A stretch of DNA of 13,171 bases from Schwartzia sp. (in: firmicutes) (GTDB lineage Bacteria; Bacillota; Negativicutes; Selenomonadales; Selenomonadaceae): contig JAGAZS010000195.1 of the NCBI GenBank assembly GCA_017939945.1, forward strand, positions 1-13,171, given 5' to 3'. Shown here one piece after another: positions 7,176 to 13,171 of the stretch. The notes under the pieces are model-generated. The model searched no databases, was not told where the DNA came from, and was given only the letters and a program-made list of their open reading frames with translations. A program made the translations under genes and the position numbers. The number at the start of each line of letters is the position of its first letter. Position 1 is the stretch's first letter.

Positions 7176-8192
7176 GTGGATGAAGCGGAACGTATAGAGA
7201 TGCCCGAGGAAACGCCGGACGCCGACAATACGCCGCAGGAGATGGAGAACGCAGAGGAAAGCGGTGCTGTCCAACCGGGAGATGAAGACGCGCTGGAAAC
7301 GGATGCGCCTTTTGATACGTCGGGCTTGTCGACGGGAGATACCGGGGTGGGCGAGACGCCGGCTGATGAGGCGACAGAGGGAGCAGCGCATGGACCCAGC
7401 AACGCGACGCTGGAATCGATGTCCAGGACGGATCCCCAAGCGATGGCGGTAGCCGAAGCGGAACGGACAAAATGGGAACGGCGCAAGGCGTTAGTGCGTG
7501 ACCGGGTACAACGCTGGTGCAGGCAATATATGGCAGATGGCGGCTTCAAGCTCGGCATCGCACTGGTGACGGCTGTTATTGCGGCAGCCATTATTGTGAT
7601 TGCAGGTATATTTTCGGATCGCCAGCTGGGCGTCGTTTTTTGGCGCGCGGTTATCGGTTTTTTTGTGTCCGGCATATTCATGGGCTGCACGCTTTATTGG
7701 CTGGACAGGTTCGGGATTCCGCTTTTTATCGCGAAGCATGAGGAACAGATTCAGATGGAATGGCTGCCTGAGGCGGAAGAGCCGGAGGCGGGGACTGAAG
7801 GAGAGCCTGCGGAAGGAGAAGAAGGCGGGCCTGAGTCCGGAGAACTGGAGGAACTTATGCCACAGGAGGGCGAAGGAATCCAGCAGGAAGGAGAAGGGAC
7901 GGAGCTTTCGGGGCAGGAAGGTTCGGAAGCGTCGGAGACAGACGCGGATAATTCAGGAACTCCATCGGAAGGCGGCGATTTAGCAGCGGAGGAAACACCT
8001 GAGGCAGCGGAAGATGCGCAGCCGGCGGATGAGGAGACTGCTTCGGGCGGGGATATCGGCGGCTTGGAAAACGCCGTATTGGACGACGCATTTTCTTCCG
8101 CAGAGACGGAGGAAGCGCCGGAAGAACCTCCGACGTTTGCGCCGATGACGGCGGACAATCTTGAAAGCGTCAGCGTGCCGGAAGAAAACTGA
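7176..8192 (+). CDS. Unrecognised two-helix membrane protein with acidic tails
   Basis: I do not recognise the family. The 338-residue product has an acidic, disordered-looking N-terminal segment (1-90), a basic patch with KWERRK (99-104), two hydrophobic helices (about 125-146 and 152-177) joined by a tight loop, and a long Glu/Gly/Ala/Pro-rich C-terminal tail (about 190-338). The basic patch before helix 1 and the short loop suggest a hairpin with both tails in the cytoplasm. There is no signal peptide and no catalytic motif. GTG 7176 directly abuts the cheD stop and is preceded by GAAGGA (7163-7168); ATG 7200 is an alternative with a weaker upstream site. The coding strand of the tail is strikingly purine-rich. 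Position between cheD and sigD implies a flagellar or chemotaxis role, but no function can be read from the sequence. Confidence 0.85.
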   Translation: MDEAERIEMPEETPDADNTPQEMENAEESGAVQPGDEDALETDAPFDTSGLSTGDTGVGETPADEATEGAAHGPSNATLESMSRTDPQAMAVAEAERTKWERRKALVRDRVQRWCRQYMADGGFKLGIALVTAVIAAAIIVIAGIFSDRQLGVVFWRAVIGFFVSGIFMGCTLYWLDRFGIPLFIAKHEEQIQMEWLPEAEEPEAGTEGEPAEGEEGGPESGELEELMPQEGEGIQQEGEGTELSGQEGSEASETDADNSGTPSEGGDLAAEETPEAAEDAQPADEETASGGDIGGLENAVLDDAFSSAETEEAPEEPPTFAPMTADNLESVSVPEEN

Positions 8193-8243
8193 TTAAGCTA
8201 AAATTACCAGGAAGGACAGAGGGAGAAGGAGGGACGGCTTTCA

Positions 8244-8999
8244 ATGGAGATGAAACTCAGCGAAAAGGAAAGCGAGTCCCTTTGGAAAGAGTATGGAAAG
8301 ACGCATGCGAAGGAGCTGCGCGACCGGCTGGTGGAAAATTACCTTCCGCTGGTCAACGTAATTGCCGGACGTATCGCTATCAGCCTGCCTTCACATATCG
8401 ACCGCGACGATTTGATCAGCAGCGGTTTTTTCGGGCTTTTGGACGCGGTCGAAAGATATGACCTCAAACGGCAGAATAAATTTGAAACTTACGCGGGCGT
8501 CCGCATCCGTGGGGCGATGCTTGATTATCTGCGCTCCAAGGATTGGATTCCGCTTTCGGTCCGGCAGAAGATCCGGGCTTATGAAAAGTGCGTGAGCGAG
8601 CTGGAAGGCAACCTCGGACGCAGCGCAACGGATGAGGAAATCGCCGACGCGATGGGCCTCAGCAACGAGGATTTCTTGAAGGTCGTGTCGCAAATCAATG
8701 TTGCGACCGTCATCCCGCTCGATGATTATATGCGTACGGAAACGGCGATCAACGCCGCGCCTTCCCCGCAGGAGACAGTCGAAAAGAAGGAACGGCAGCA
8801 GCTTTTGGCGAAGGCGATCGATCGGCTGCCGGAGCGGGAGCGGCAGGTTGTTTCGCTTTATTATCATGAAGAACTGACGATGAAAGAAATCAGTCTTGTC
8901 CTGAGCATTTCGGAAGCGCGCGTGTGCCAGCTTCATACAAAGGCCATTTTTCGGTTGCGTGGGTATCTTGCCCGCGAAAAGGCCAACTTGGTCGGCTGA
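8244..8999 (+). CDS. sigD: Flagellar sigma factor SigD (FliA/WhiG family)
   Basis: This sigma factor directs RNA polymerase to late flagellar, motility and chemotaxis promoters and is normally held by the anti-sigma FlgM (not in the window). The 251 residues contain region 2 (about 25-103) with DRDDLISSGFFGLLDAVERYD (53-73 zone) and FETYAGVRIRGAMLDYLR (80-97), region 3 (about 105-160) with GRSATDEEIADAMGLS (125-140), and region 4 (about 185-240) with LPERERQVVSLYYHEELT (195-212) and the helix-turn-helix ISLVLSISEARVCQLH (216-231). No region 1.1 is present, as expected. ATG 8244 has AAGGAGGG (8226-8233) at a 10-base spacer; ATG 8250 would be too far. The 51-base gap before it holds no terminator. 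The order cheD-(ORF)-sigD differs from Bacillus only by the inserted membrane gene. Confidence 0.97.
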   Translation: MEMKLSEKESESLWKEYGKTHAKELRDRLVENYLPLVNVIAGRIAISLPSHIDRDDLISSGFFGLLDAVERYDLKRQNKFETYAGVRIRGAMLDYLRSKDWIPLSVRQKIRAYEKCVSELEGNLGRSATDEEIADAMGLSNEDFLKVVSQINVATVIPLDDYMRTETAINAAPSPQETVEKKERQQLLAKAIDRLPERERQVVSLYYHEELTMKEISLVLSISEARVCQLHTKAIFRLRGYLAREKANLVG

Positions 9000-9018
9000 G
9001 GCGTAGAGGGGGATACAC

Positions 9019-10689
9019 ATGGCGGAAGAACGGAAAAGCGCGGAAGTCGGCGGCAAATCGGCCGGATATCTTTTTGAGTTCAAAACGGACGGCGTATTTT
9101 TAACGGTGTACCCAACGGAAGACAGCGAAATGCTGTTCGAGCTGTCGGATATGCGGCAGATTTTGAAGGAATACGGCGTTACCGATTATGATATGGGAGA
9201 GCTTGCACGGGCGGTTCGCGCCGCCGACGGAGAGCCGTGCAAGCTGGCGTCGCATTTTGAAGCGTCGGTTTCCCCGCCGTCGACGAGGAAGGAAGAAGCG
9301 GCGCCGGAGGAGATCGTGGACAACCGCGAGATGATGTCGTACCAGCTCGAAGTTTCGAAGGACCGCATGACCGTGACGATGAAGATCAACCGTCAGCCGG
9401 GGCAGCGGCCTCCGTCGAAAGAAGAGATATTGAAGGACCTGGCCGGCAGGCGCATCACTTTCGGAATTGATGAAGAAGCTATCGCACGCGGGCTGGAGCA
9501 TGGCGCACAGACTGTGATTGCGAAAGGCAAACCCCCGGAAGCCGGAAAAGACGCAAAGATTATCCGAAAGTTCAACGCGGAGCAGAAGGGGAAACTCGCT
9601 GAAGACAAATACGGCAGGGTTGACTATAAAAACCTGAATCTGTTTATTCTCGCGAAAAAAGGCGACATCCTTGCGGAACGTGTGCCGCATACGATGGGCG
9701 TCGAGGGAACGAATGTCTTCGGGGATACGATCAAGCCGAAGCCGGGCAAGCCGAAGCCTGTGCCCGCAGGAAAAAATACGGAAATCCAGGACGAGAATTT
9801 CGTCGTCGCGACGATGGATGGACAGATTGTCGAGGCGAACAACAAGTTCAGTATTGACCCGAGATTGGAAATCAAGGGCGACATCGGCGTCGGAACGGGA
9901 AATATTGATTTTGTCGGCGCGGTGGATGTCAGCGGCAGCGTTCAGCAGGGCTTCAAAGTTAAAGCTACCGGAACGGTCTCAATCAATGGCGCGGTGAACG
10001 GCGGCGTGGTTGAGGGCTATAATGTCGTCATCAAGGGCGGAATCATCGGCGCGGGCCCCGGCAAGGGGGTTGTCGTTGCGCAGGAAGACGTGCAGGCGGC
10101 CTTCGTGGAAAACGGGACTATCGAGGCCGGCGGCGAAATCCAGATTTCGGACGTCGCGCTCCATTCCGATCTGCGTGCAGTCATTCGGATTGTCGTGGAA
10201 GGAAAACGCGGGCTGGTGACAGGCGGTTATCTTGCGGCCGGTGAGGAAATCTGCGCGAAGGTAATCGGCAATCCGGCGCTTGTTGCGTCGCGTCTTGTCG
10301 TCGGCGTAAATCCGAGCCTGCAAAAAAGGTACCAGGCTGCTTGCAAGGAATACTCGGAATCGAAGAAAAAGCTAAAGCAGCTTACCCAGGCGCTCAATAC
10401 ACTCGGAAAGATCGACGTGTCCATGTTGCCGCCGCAGCGTGCGGAACAGATTGCGCAGCTTACTCGCTCGCAGTTCCCGCTGGCCGGGCAGGTGGAGCGC
10501 TCGGAGCGTTTGATCAAGGAATTGGAAGAGCAGATCGCGCAGATGAAAAACGGGCGCATTCGCGTATCGGACCGCGTTTATCCGGGGCAAAAACTGATCG
10601 TCAATTCCATTGTGAAGCATATCCAGACGGAAGAGCAGCACTGCACTTTCCAGGTTGAGGACGACGAGGTCAAGGTCGGGCCTTACTGA
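9019..10689 (+). CDS. fapA: FapA-family (DUF342) flagellar operon protein
   Basis: This 556-residue protein matches the FapA/DUF342 family often found in flagellar operons; the biochemical role is poorly defined. The N-terminal part (about 14-95) is followed by the conserved DUF342 segment (about 105-250), with ERVPHTMGVEGTNVFGDTI (220-238) and the PKPGKPKPVPAGK stretch (240-252). Gly- and Val-rich repeats (about 285-425) such as GTVSINGAVNGGVVEG look like a right-handed beta-helix. A coiled coil follows (about 432-512, with KKKLKQL and KELEEQIAQMK), and then a short beta-rich tail. There is no signal peptide or membrane helix. ATG 9019 has AGAGGGGGA (9005-9013) 5 bases upstream and lies 19 bases after the sigD stop. 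Symbol use follows the family name, not a proven function. Confidence 0.88.
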   Translation: MAEERKSAEVGGKSAGYLFEFKTDGVFLTVYPTEDSEMLFELSDMRQILKEYGVTDYDMGELARAVRAADGEPCKLASHFEASVSPPSTRKEEAAPEEIVDNREMMSYQLEVSKDRMTVTMKINRQPGQRPPSKEEILKDLAGRRITFGIDEEAIARGLEHGAQTVIAKGKPPEAGKDAKIIRKFNAEQKGKLAEDKYGRVDYKNLNLFILAKKGDILAERVPHTMGVEGTNVFGDTIKPKPGKPKPVPAGKNTEIQDENFVVATMDGQIVEANNKFSIDPRLEIKGDIGVGTGNIDFVGAVDVSGSVQQGFKVKATGTVSINGAVNGGVVEGYNVVIKGGIIGAGPGKGVVVAQEDVQAAFVENGTIEAGGEIQISDVALHSDLRAVIRIVVEGKRGLVTGGYLAAGEEICAKVIGNPALVASRLVVGVNPSLQKRYQAACKEYSESKKKLKQLTQALNTLGKIDVSMLPPQRAEQIAQLTRSQFPLAGQVERSERLIKELEEQIAQMKNGRIRVSDRVYPGQKLIVNSIVKHIQTEEQHCTFQVEDDEVKVGPY

Positions 10690-10716
10690 TACGAGCATGA
10701 CAGGAGGCGAAAAGTT

Positions 10717-11046
10717 ATGTCCATGGACGTCAATCCGATCAGCTTGCAGATGGTCGTTCCGCGCGCGACGGACGCCGGGCAGGTACAGCATAACCTGAAC
10801 CAGCAGCCGAATATGCAGCAGCAGTTTGCGATGGCGCGGGAACAAATGGAAGTCAAGACGAAGATGGAGACTGTGCAAACGCGCGACAATCCGGAGGACG
10901 GTCGCATCAAGGACGATCCCGAGCGGCAGTCGCGTGGCGGGGGATATTTCGGCGGACAGGGGCAACGACGCGAACGCGGGAACGAGGAGGAGGATCGGCC
11001 GGCGGTTGATTTCCTGCGTGGGCACAACATCGACATATCGCTTTGA
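10717..11046 (+). CDS. Small hydrophilic flagellar-operon protein, unknown
   Basis: I cannot assign a family. The 109-residue product starts with MSMDVNPISLQMVVP, continues as a Gln/Asn/Met-rich segment (about 20-50), then a charged Arg/Glu/Gly-rich segment (about 55-92), and ends with the more structured-looking VDFLRGHNIDISL (97-109). There is no signal peptide, membrane helix or metal motif. A strong AGGAGG (10702-10707) sits 9 bases before ATG 10717, and the gene lies 27 bases after the fapA-like stop, so it is very likely translated with the operon. The ordered ends and disordered middle suggest a small adaptor that binds partners with its termini, which is inference only. Confidence 0.75.
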   Translation: MSMDVNPISLQMVVPRATDAGQVQHNLNQQPNMQQQFAMAREQMEVKTKMETVQTRDNPEDGRIKDDPERQSRGGGYFGGQGQRRERGNEEEDRPAVDFLRGHNIDISL

Positions 11047-11070
11047 CGGATAGGGCAGGCGGGAGCGCGT

Positions 11071-11394
11071 TTGGGGAACGTGCGCGTTTACGTCTGCTTA
11101 TTTATTGCAGTTTTGGGCGGCATGGTTACGGGCGTCGCCCTTGGCAAGGGGATAGAGAATGGCGACGGAAATTTTGGGCTTCCTCATTATCGTGGGCATA
11201 TTGATTGTTTTTATTGTGCGCCGCGATCTTTGGAACGGGACTTCGAGCAGGGCGGAGGAGGTCGAGGAAGCTTCCGTGAAAATGCGTTTGCAGATGGAAC
11301 ATTCCGCGAACGCGATCATCACCCAGATGGATACGCGCATCCGCCAGATGGATTCGCGAATCCACCAATTGGAGGGTTTGTTGACGGCGGCTGA
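11071..11394 (+). CDS. Possible small membrane ORF overlapping the next gene
   Basis: A TTG at 11071 follows GGCGGGAG (11057-11064) by 6 bases, and the first codons encode a convincing membrane helix, VYVCLFIAVLGGMVTGVALG (residues 6-25). After about residue 30 the frame runs 236 bases into the following gene, in a different phase, and the product there (Gly/His/Pro/Phe-rich) looks like a shadow translation. This could be a real short membrane protein whose original stop was lost by a small indel, a degraded gene, or chance. The N-terminal 30 codons fill a space otherwise empty between two operon genes, which is the main argument for it. Confidence 0.3.
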   Translation: MGNVRVYVCLFIAVLGGMVTGVALGKGIENGDGNFGLPHYRGHIDCFYCAPRSLERDFEQGGGGRGSFRENAFADGTFRERDHHPDGYAHPPDGFANPPIGGFVDGG

Positions 11395-12874
11395 CGAGCG
11401 CGCGCAAACGATGGAGCAGCAAATGGCCGCTGTGCGCGCCGACCAGGAACGCGCGCAGCGGCAGGCAGAAAAAGCGTTTGCGGAGATGCGCGCCGCCCGG
11501 TCCCCATACTATGTTCCACAGGAAGAAATGGCCGTGCCCGCGTACCATGACGCAATGCGCGGCAGAGAGCCCTGGCCTGTGCGTGATGAATATCGATCGC
11601 GATCCGTTGCGACAGGACGTTCTCTGCGGCCGATCGAAGGCGTGTCTCCCGTGCATCGGTCAGAGTATGTTCCGCGTGTGCGTCCGGAAAGTCGGGGCGC
11701 AGGGGCGGATTTTGCCGAAACGCTTTCGGCTTCGATGTACGCGGAAGAGGCGGGGAACGGCGCGTATCGGAGAGCGCCGTCAGGCTATTACGGCAATGGG
11801 CAGCCGCCTGTTTATGAGCAAGCATATCCAAGGAATGAAAGATACCCGCAAGACGCGGCATATTCCCGCGAAGAGGAGTACGGCGCGCGGAGATATGAAG
11901 AAAATTACGCGGCGGCCTCCTATCCGGAGGAAACGTATCCGGAAGAAGAGAACTGGGAGCAATATGTTGAACAGCCGCGTCGGGCCGTCTCGCAGCAGGG
12001 CAATTCCCGCGCGCAGCGCGTGCAGGCCGTTCCCGCGGAAATGGCTGTAGAAGAGACGCCGGCGGTCATCGTAGATTCGAAGATGGTGCCGGGGCATGAC
12101 GCTTACGTGCAGGAAGAAACGGAAGATGAGGAACCGGCGTTCTCGCAAGAGCAACTGGAAGAACTTGCGCGGACGGAAGCGGAGATTGTGGTTTCCTCCA
12201 GCGTGGCGGATGTCGTCGATTTGCCGTATGACGGCGCGGAAGGTGAGGATGTTCACGCTTTCGCGGAAACAGACGCCGGAAATACGGATGCGCCGATTCT
12301 GACGCTGACGGATGAGGCGGGGACGAATTTCACGGACGAAAATGATTTGGCGGAGGCGGAAACGGAGCAAGACGACGCCTTGCCGAACCGGTTTGAAGAG
12401 CAGGAGTTGTTCGGGGAAGAGAGCGAGCCGGAAATATCAGATGCCCATGAATCATCGATGGCGGCGCCGGAGAAGACCGTTCCGGAGGCGGCGGAAGAAT
12501 TGCCCGGCGAAGTGGCATCTTTTGGCACGGAAGAAGATATTCCGTCAGACACTCAAAAAGAGAATGCGACCTTCGAGCCGGACGAAGAAGCGTGGGATGA
12601 TTCCACGGAAGCGCCCGCTGATACTGACGAAATGCTTGCAAGCGGACTGAACGAGACGCTGGAAGCGGAAGATTACGAGGCGTCGGATAATACGATAAAT
12701 GAGCGCAGAGAGGAAGATGTAAGCCCGCGTCCGCCGTCCCCGACAATCCGCGCGAGGGAATTGCTGGCACAAGGAATGTCAGCCGAGGAGGTCGCAAAGG
12801 AAACGGGCATGGGACGCAGCGCTGTCGAACTACTCGCGCAAATGGCGCAAGGAAAGCTAAATTCAGGAGAATGA
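11159..12874 (+). CDS. Membrane-anchored coiled-coil protein, SwrB/DUF6115-like architecture
   Basis: The 571-residue product has an N-terminal membrane helix (about 3-20, LGFLIIVGILIVFIV) followed by RR, so the bulk is cytoplasmic. A coiled coil (about 31-113) contains near-identical heptads QMDTRIR and QMDSRIH. A very long region (about 115-520) is low-complexity: first Tyr/Arg/Glu/Pro-rich, then strongly acidic. The end (530-564) is a helix-turn-helix-like module, RELLAQGMSAEEVAKETGMG. Helix, coiled coil and C-terminal mini-domain downstream of sigD match Bacillus SwrB (YlxL), a much smaller activator of flagellar basal-body assembly, and DUF2802-type proteins. Homology is inferred from architecture and position. 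ATG 11159 has AAGGGGA at 11146-11152 and is the first start after an in-frame stop at 11153-11155. It is probably the last gene of the operon. Confidence 0.82.
   Translation: MATEILGFLIIVGILIVFIVRRDLWNGTSSRAEEVEEASVKMRLQMEHSANAIITQMDTRIRQMDSRIHQLEGLLTAADERAQTMEQQMAAVRADQERAQRQAEKAFAEMRAARSPYYVPQEEMAVPAYHDAMRGREPWPVRDEYRSRSVATGRSLRPIEGVSPVHRSEYVPRVRPESRGAGADFAETLSASMYAEEAGNGAYRRAPSGYYGNGQPPVYEQAYPRNERYPQDAAYSREEEYGARRYEENYAAASYPEETYPEEENWEQYVEQPRRAVSQQGNSRAQRVQAVPAEMAVEETPAVIVDSKMVPGHDAYVQEETEDEEPAFSQEQLEELARTEAEIVVSSSVADVVDLPYDGAEGEDVHAFAETDAGNTDAPILTLTDEAGTNFTDENDLAEAETEQDDALPNRFEEQELFGEESEPEISDAHESSMAAPEKTVPEAAEELPGEVASFGTEEDIPSDTQKENATFEPDEEAWDDSTEAPADTDEMLASGLNETLEAEDYEASDNTINERREEDVSPRPPSPTIRARELLAQGMSAEEVAKETGMGRSAVELLAQMAQGKLNSGE
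11323..11363 (+). repeat. Tandem 21-base duplication encoding one heptad
   Basis: CCAGATGGATACGCGCATCC (11323-11342) and CCAGATGGATTCGCGAATCC (11344-11363) differ at two positions and have a 21-base period. They encode successive heptads QMDTRIR and QMDSRIH, so the duplication lengthens the coiled coil by one in-register repeat. Confidence 0.8.
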
Positions 12875-12903
12875 TTGACATCATTTCCGTGCGTCGGTAT
12901 AAT
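12875..12903 (+). promoter_or_regulatory. Perfect sigma-A promoter for the tRNA genes
   Basis: TTGACA at 12875-12880 and TATAAT at 12898-12903 are separated by exactly 17 bases, a full consensus match. Transcription should start near 12910, giving a leader of about 13 bases before the tRNA-Pro. The -35 box begins on the base after the stop codon of the preceding gene, and no terminator lies between. Confidence 0.92.
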
Positions 12904-12922
12904 ATATGACGTCTTTACGATT

Positions 12923-12999
12923 CGGGGCATAGCTCAATTTGGTAGAGCACCTGCTTTGGGAGCAGGGGGTCGCAGGTTCAAATCCTGTTGCTCCGACCA
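12923..12999 (+). tRNA. tRNA-Pro (anticodon TGG)
   Basis: The 77-base gene folds as a complete cloverleaf. The acceptor CGGGGCA pairs with TGCTCCG (one G-U), the D stem is GCTC/GAGC, the anticodon stem CCTGC/GCAGG and the T stem GCAGG/CCTGT (one G-U). Loop TTTGGGA places anticodon TGG at 12957-12959 with G37, typical of proline tRNAs. The CCA end is encoded at 12997-12999. Confidence 0.97.
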
Positions 13000-13005
13000 T
13001 TATTC

Positions 13006-13044
13006 GCACCCGTAGCTCAGCTGGATAGAGCATCGGTCTTCTAA
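13006..13044 (+). pseudogene. 5' half of a tRNA-Arg (TCT), broken after the anticodon loop
   Basis: The sequence begins 6 bases after tRNA-Pro. It has an acceptor 5' strand GCACCCG, D arm GCTC...GAGC, anticodon 5' stem TCGGT and loop CTTCTAA with anticodon TCT (13040-13042). The 3' stem that should read about ACCGA is instead TACTA, and no CGGGTGC acceptor partner or CCA end follows within the window, so no cloverleaf can form. The break falls exactly at the end of the anticodon loop, a common crossover site of tyrosine integrases. A degraded gene or an assembly misjoin are alternatives. Confidence 0.75.
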
Positions 13045-13084
13045 TACTAACCTTCATTCTATCCTGTTGGCTACTCCGATATAA

Positions 13085-13126
13085 GCACGACAAAACTTAC
13101 AAACAACAGTTTTGTCGTGCTTTTTA
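13085..13126 (+). terminator. Strong Rho-independent terminator, possibly bidirectional
   Basis: GCACGACAAAAC (13085-13096) and GTTTTGTCGTGC (13109-13120) form a perfect 12-pair stem, extended by AA/TT outside, with a 12-base loop. TTTTTATTTT follows at 13121-13130. It would end transcription of the tRNA unit; A-rich sequence on the other strand means it could also serve a gene converging from the right. Confidence 0.92.
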
Positions 13127-13171
13127 TTTTGTTGATGTTGCGTTGATGCCACGAATTTTTTTAGGAGAAAA
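13124..13171 (-). CDS. Possible 3' end of a gene on the minus strand (partial)
   Basis: Reading leftward from the window end, a frame is open for 15 codons (FSPKKIRGINATSTK) and stops at 13126-13124, immediately before the terminator hairpin. A gene ending here, converging on the broken tRNA-Arg, is the usual place for an integrase of an integrated element. Fifteen codons are too few to identify. The alternative is that 13162-13166 (AGGAG) on the + strand is a ribosome-binding site for a gene starting just beyond the window. Confidence 0.15.
   Translation of the reverse strand, partial: FSPKKIRGINATSTK
13131..13148 (+). repeat. GTTGATG direct repeat, 11-base spacing
   Basis: GTTGATG occurs at 13131-13137 and 13142-13148, one helical turn apart. 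Close to a candidate integration junction this could be a recombinase arm-type site, but two short copies may be chance. Confidence 0.2.

Noticed and set aside
12881..13093. Minus-strand ORF across the tRNA genes containing GATGFEPATPCSQSR
   Set aside because: This is the well-known false protein produced by translating the antisense of a tRNA gene; the bases are explained by tRNA-Pro and the tRNA-Arg remnant.

Overview
The window is a contiguous piece of a flagellar/chemotaxis (fla/che) operon, all on the + strand, followed by a tRNA-Pro gene and the broken 5' half of a tRNA-Arg gene. The gene order flhF-flhG-cheB-cheA-cheW-cheC-cheD-sigD matches the distal part of the Bacillus/Firmicutes fla/che operon. 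GC content is high by eye, Shine-Dalgarno sites are strong and purine-rich, CheC and CheD are present, and a FapA (DUF342) gene follows sigD. I infer a flagellated Firmicute, most likely of the Negativicutes (Selenomonas-like). The genus is an inference, because no rRNA is present.

Layout. 2-991: 3' part of flhF (SRP-type GTPase). 998-1978: flhG (MinD-like ATPase). 1979-2246: a 268-base gap holding a candidate sigma-D promoter and a structured leader. 2247-7175: cheB, cheA, cheW, cheC and cheD, tightly packed, each with a good ribosome-binding site. 7176-8192: an unrecognised two-helix membrane protein with acidic tails. 8244-8999: sigD (FliA-type sigma factor). 9019-10689: fapA-like gene. 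10717-11046: small unrecognised operon protein. 11071-11394: possible small membrane ORF overlapping the next gene. 11159-12874: membrane-anchored coiled-coil protein of SwrB/DUF6115-like architecture with a very long acidic middle. 12875-12903: perfect sigma-A promoter. 12923-12999: tRNA-Pro(TGG). 13006-13044: tRNA-Arg(TCT) cut off at the anticodon loop. 13045-13171: AT-rich sequence with a strong terminator, possibly the end of an integrated element.

How the genes work together. FlhF and FlhG set where and how many flagella are built. CheA and CheW form the receptor-linked kinase complex, CheB demethylates receptors, CheD deamidates receptors and partners CheC, and CheC is a CheY-P phosphatase. 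SigD transcribes late flagellar and chemotaxis genes and may feed back on cheB. CheR, CheY, FlgM and receptors are not in the window. The least understood parts are the two acidic membrane proteins bracketing sigD-fapA, the cheB leader and the tRNA-Arg junction.
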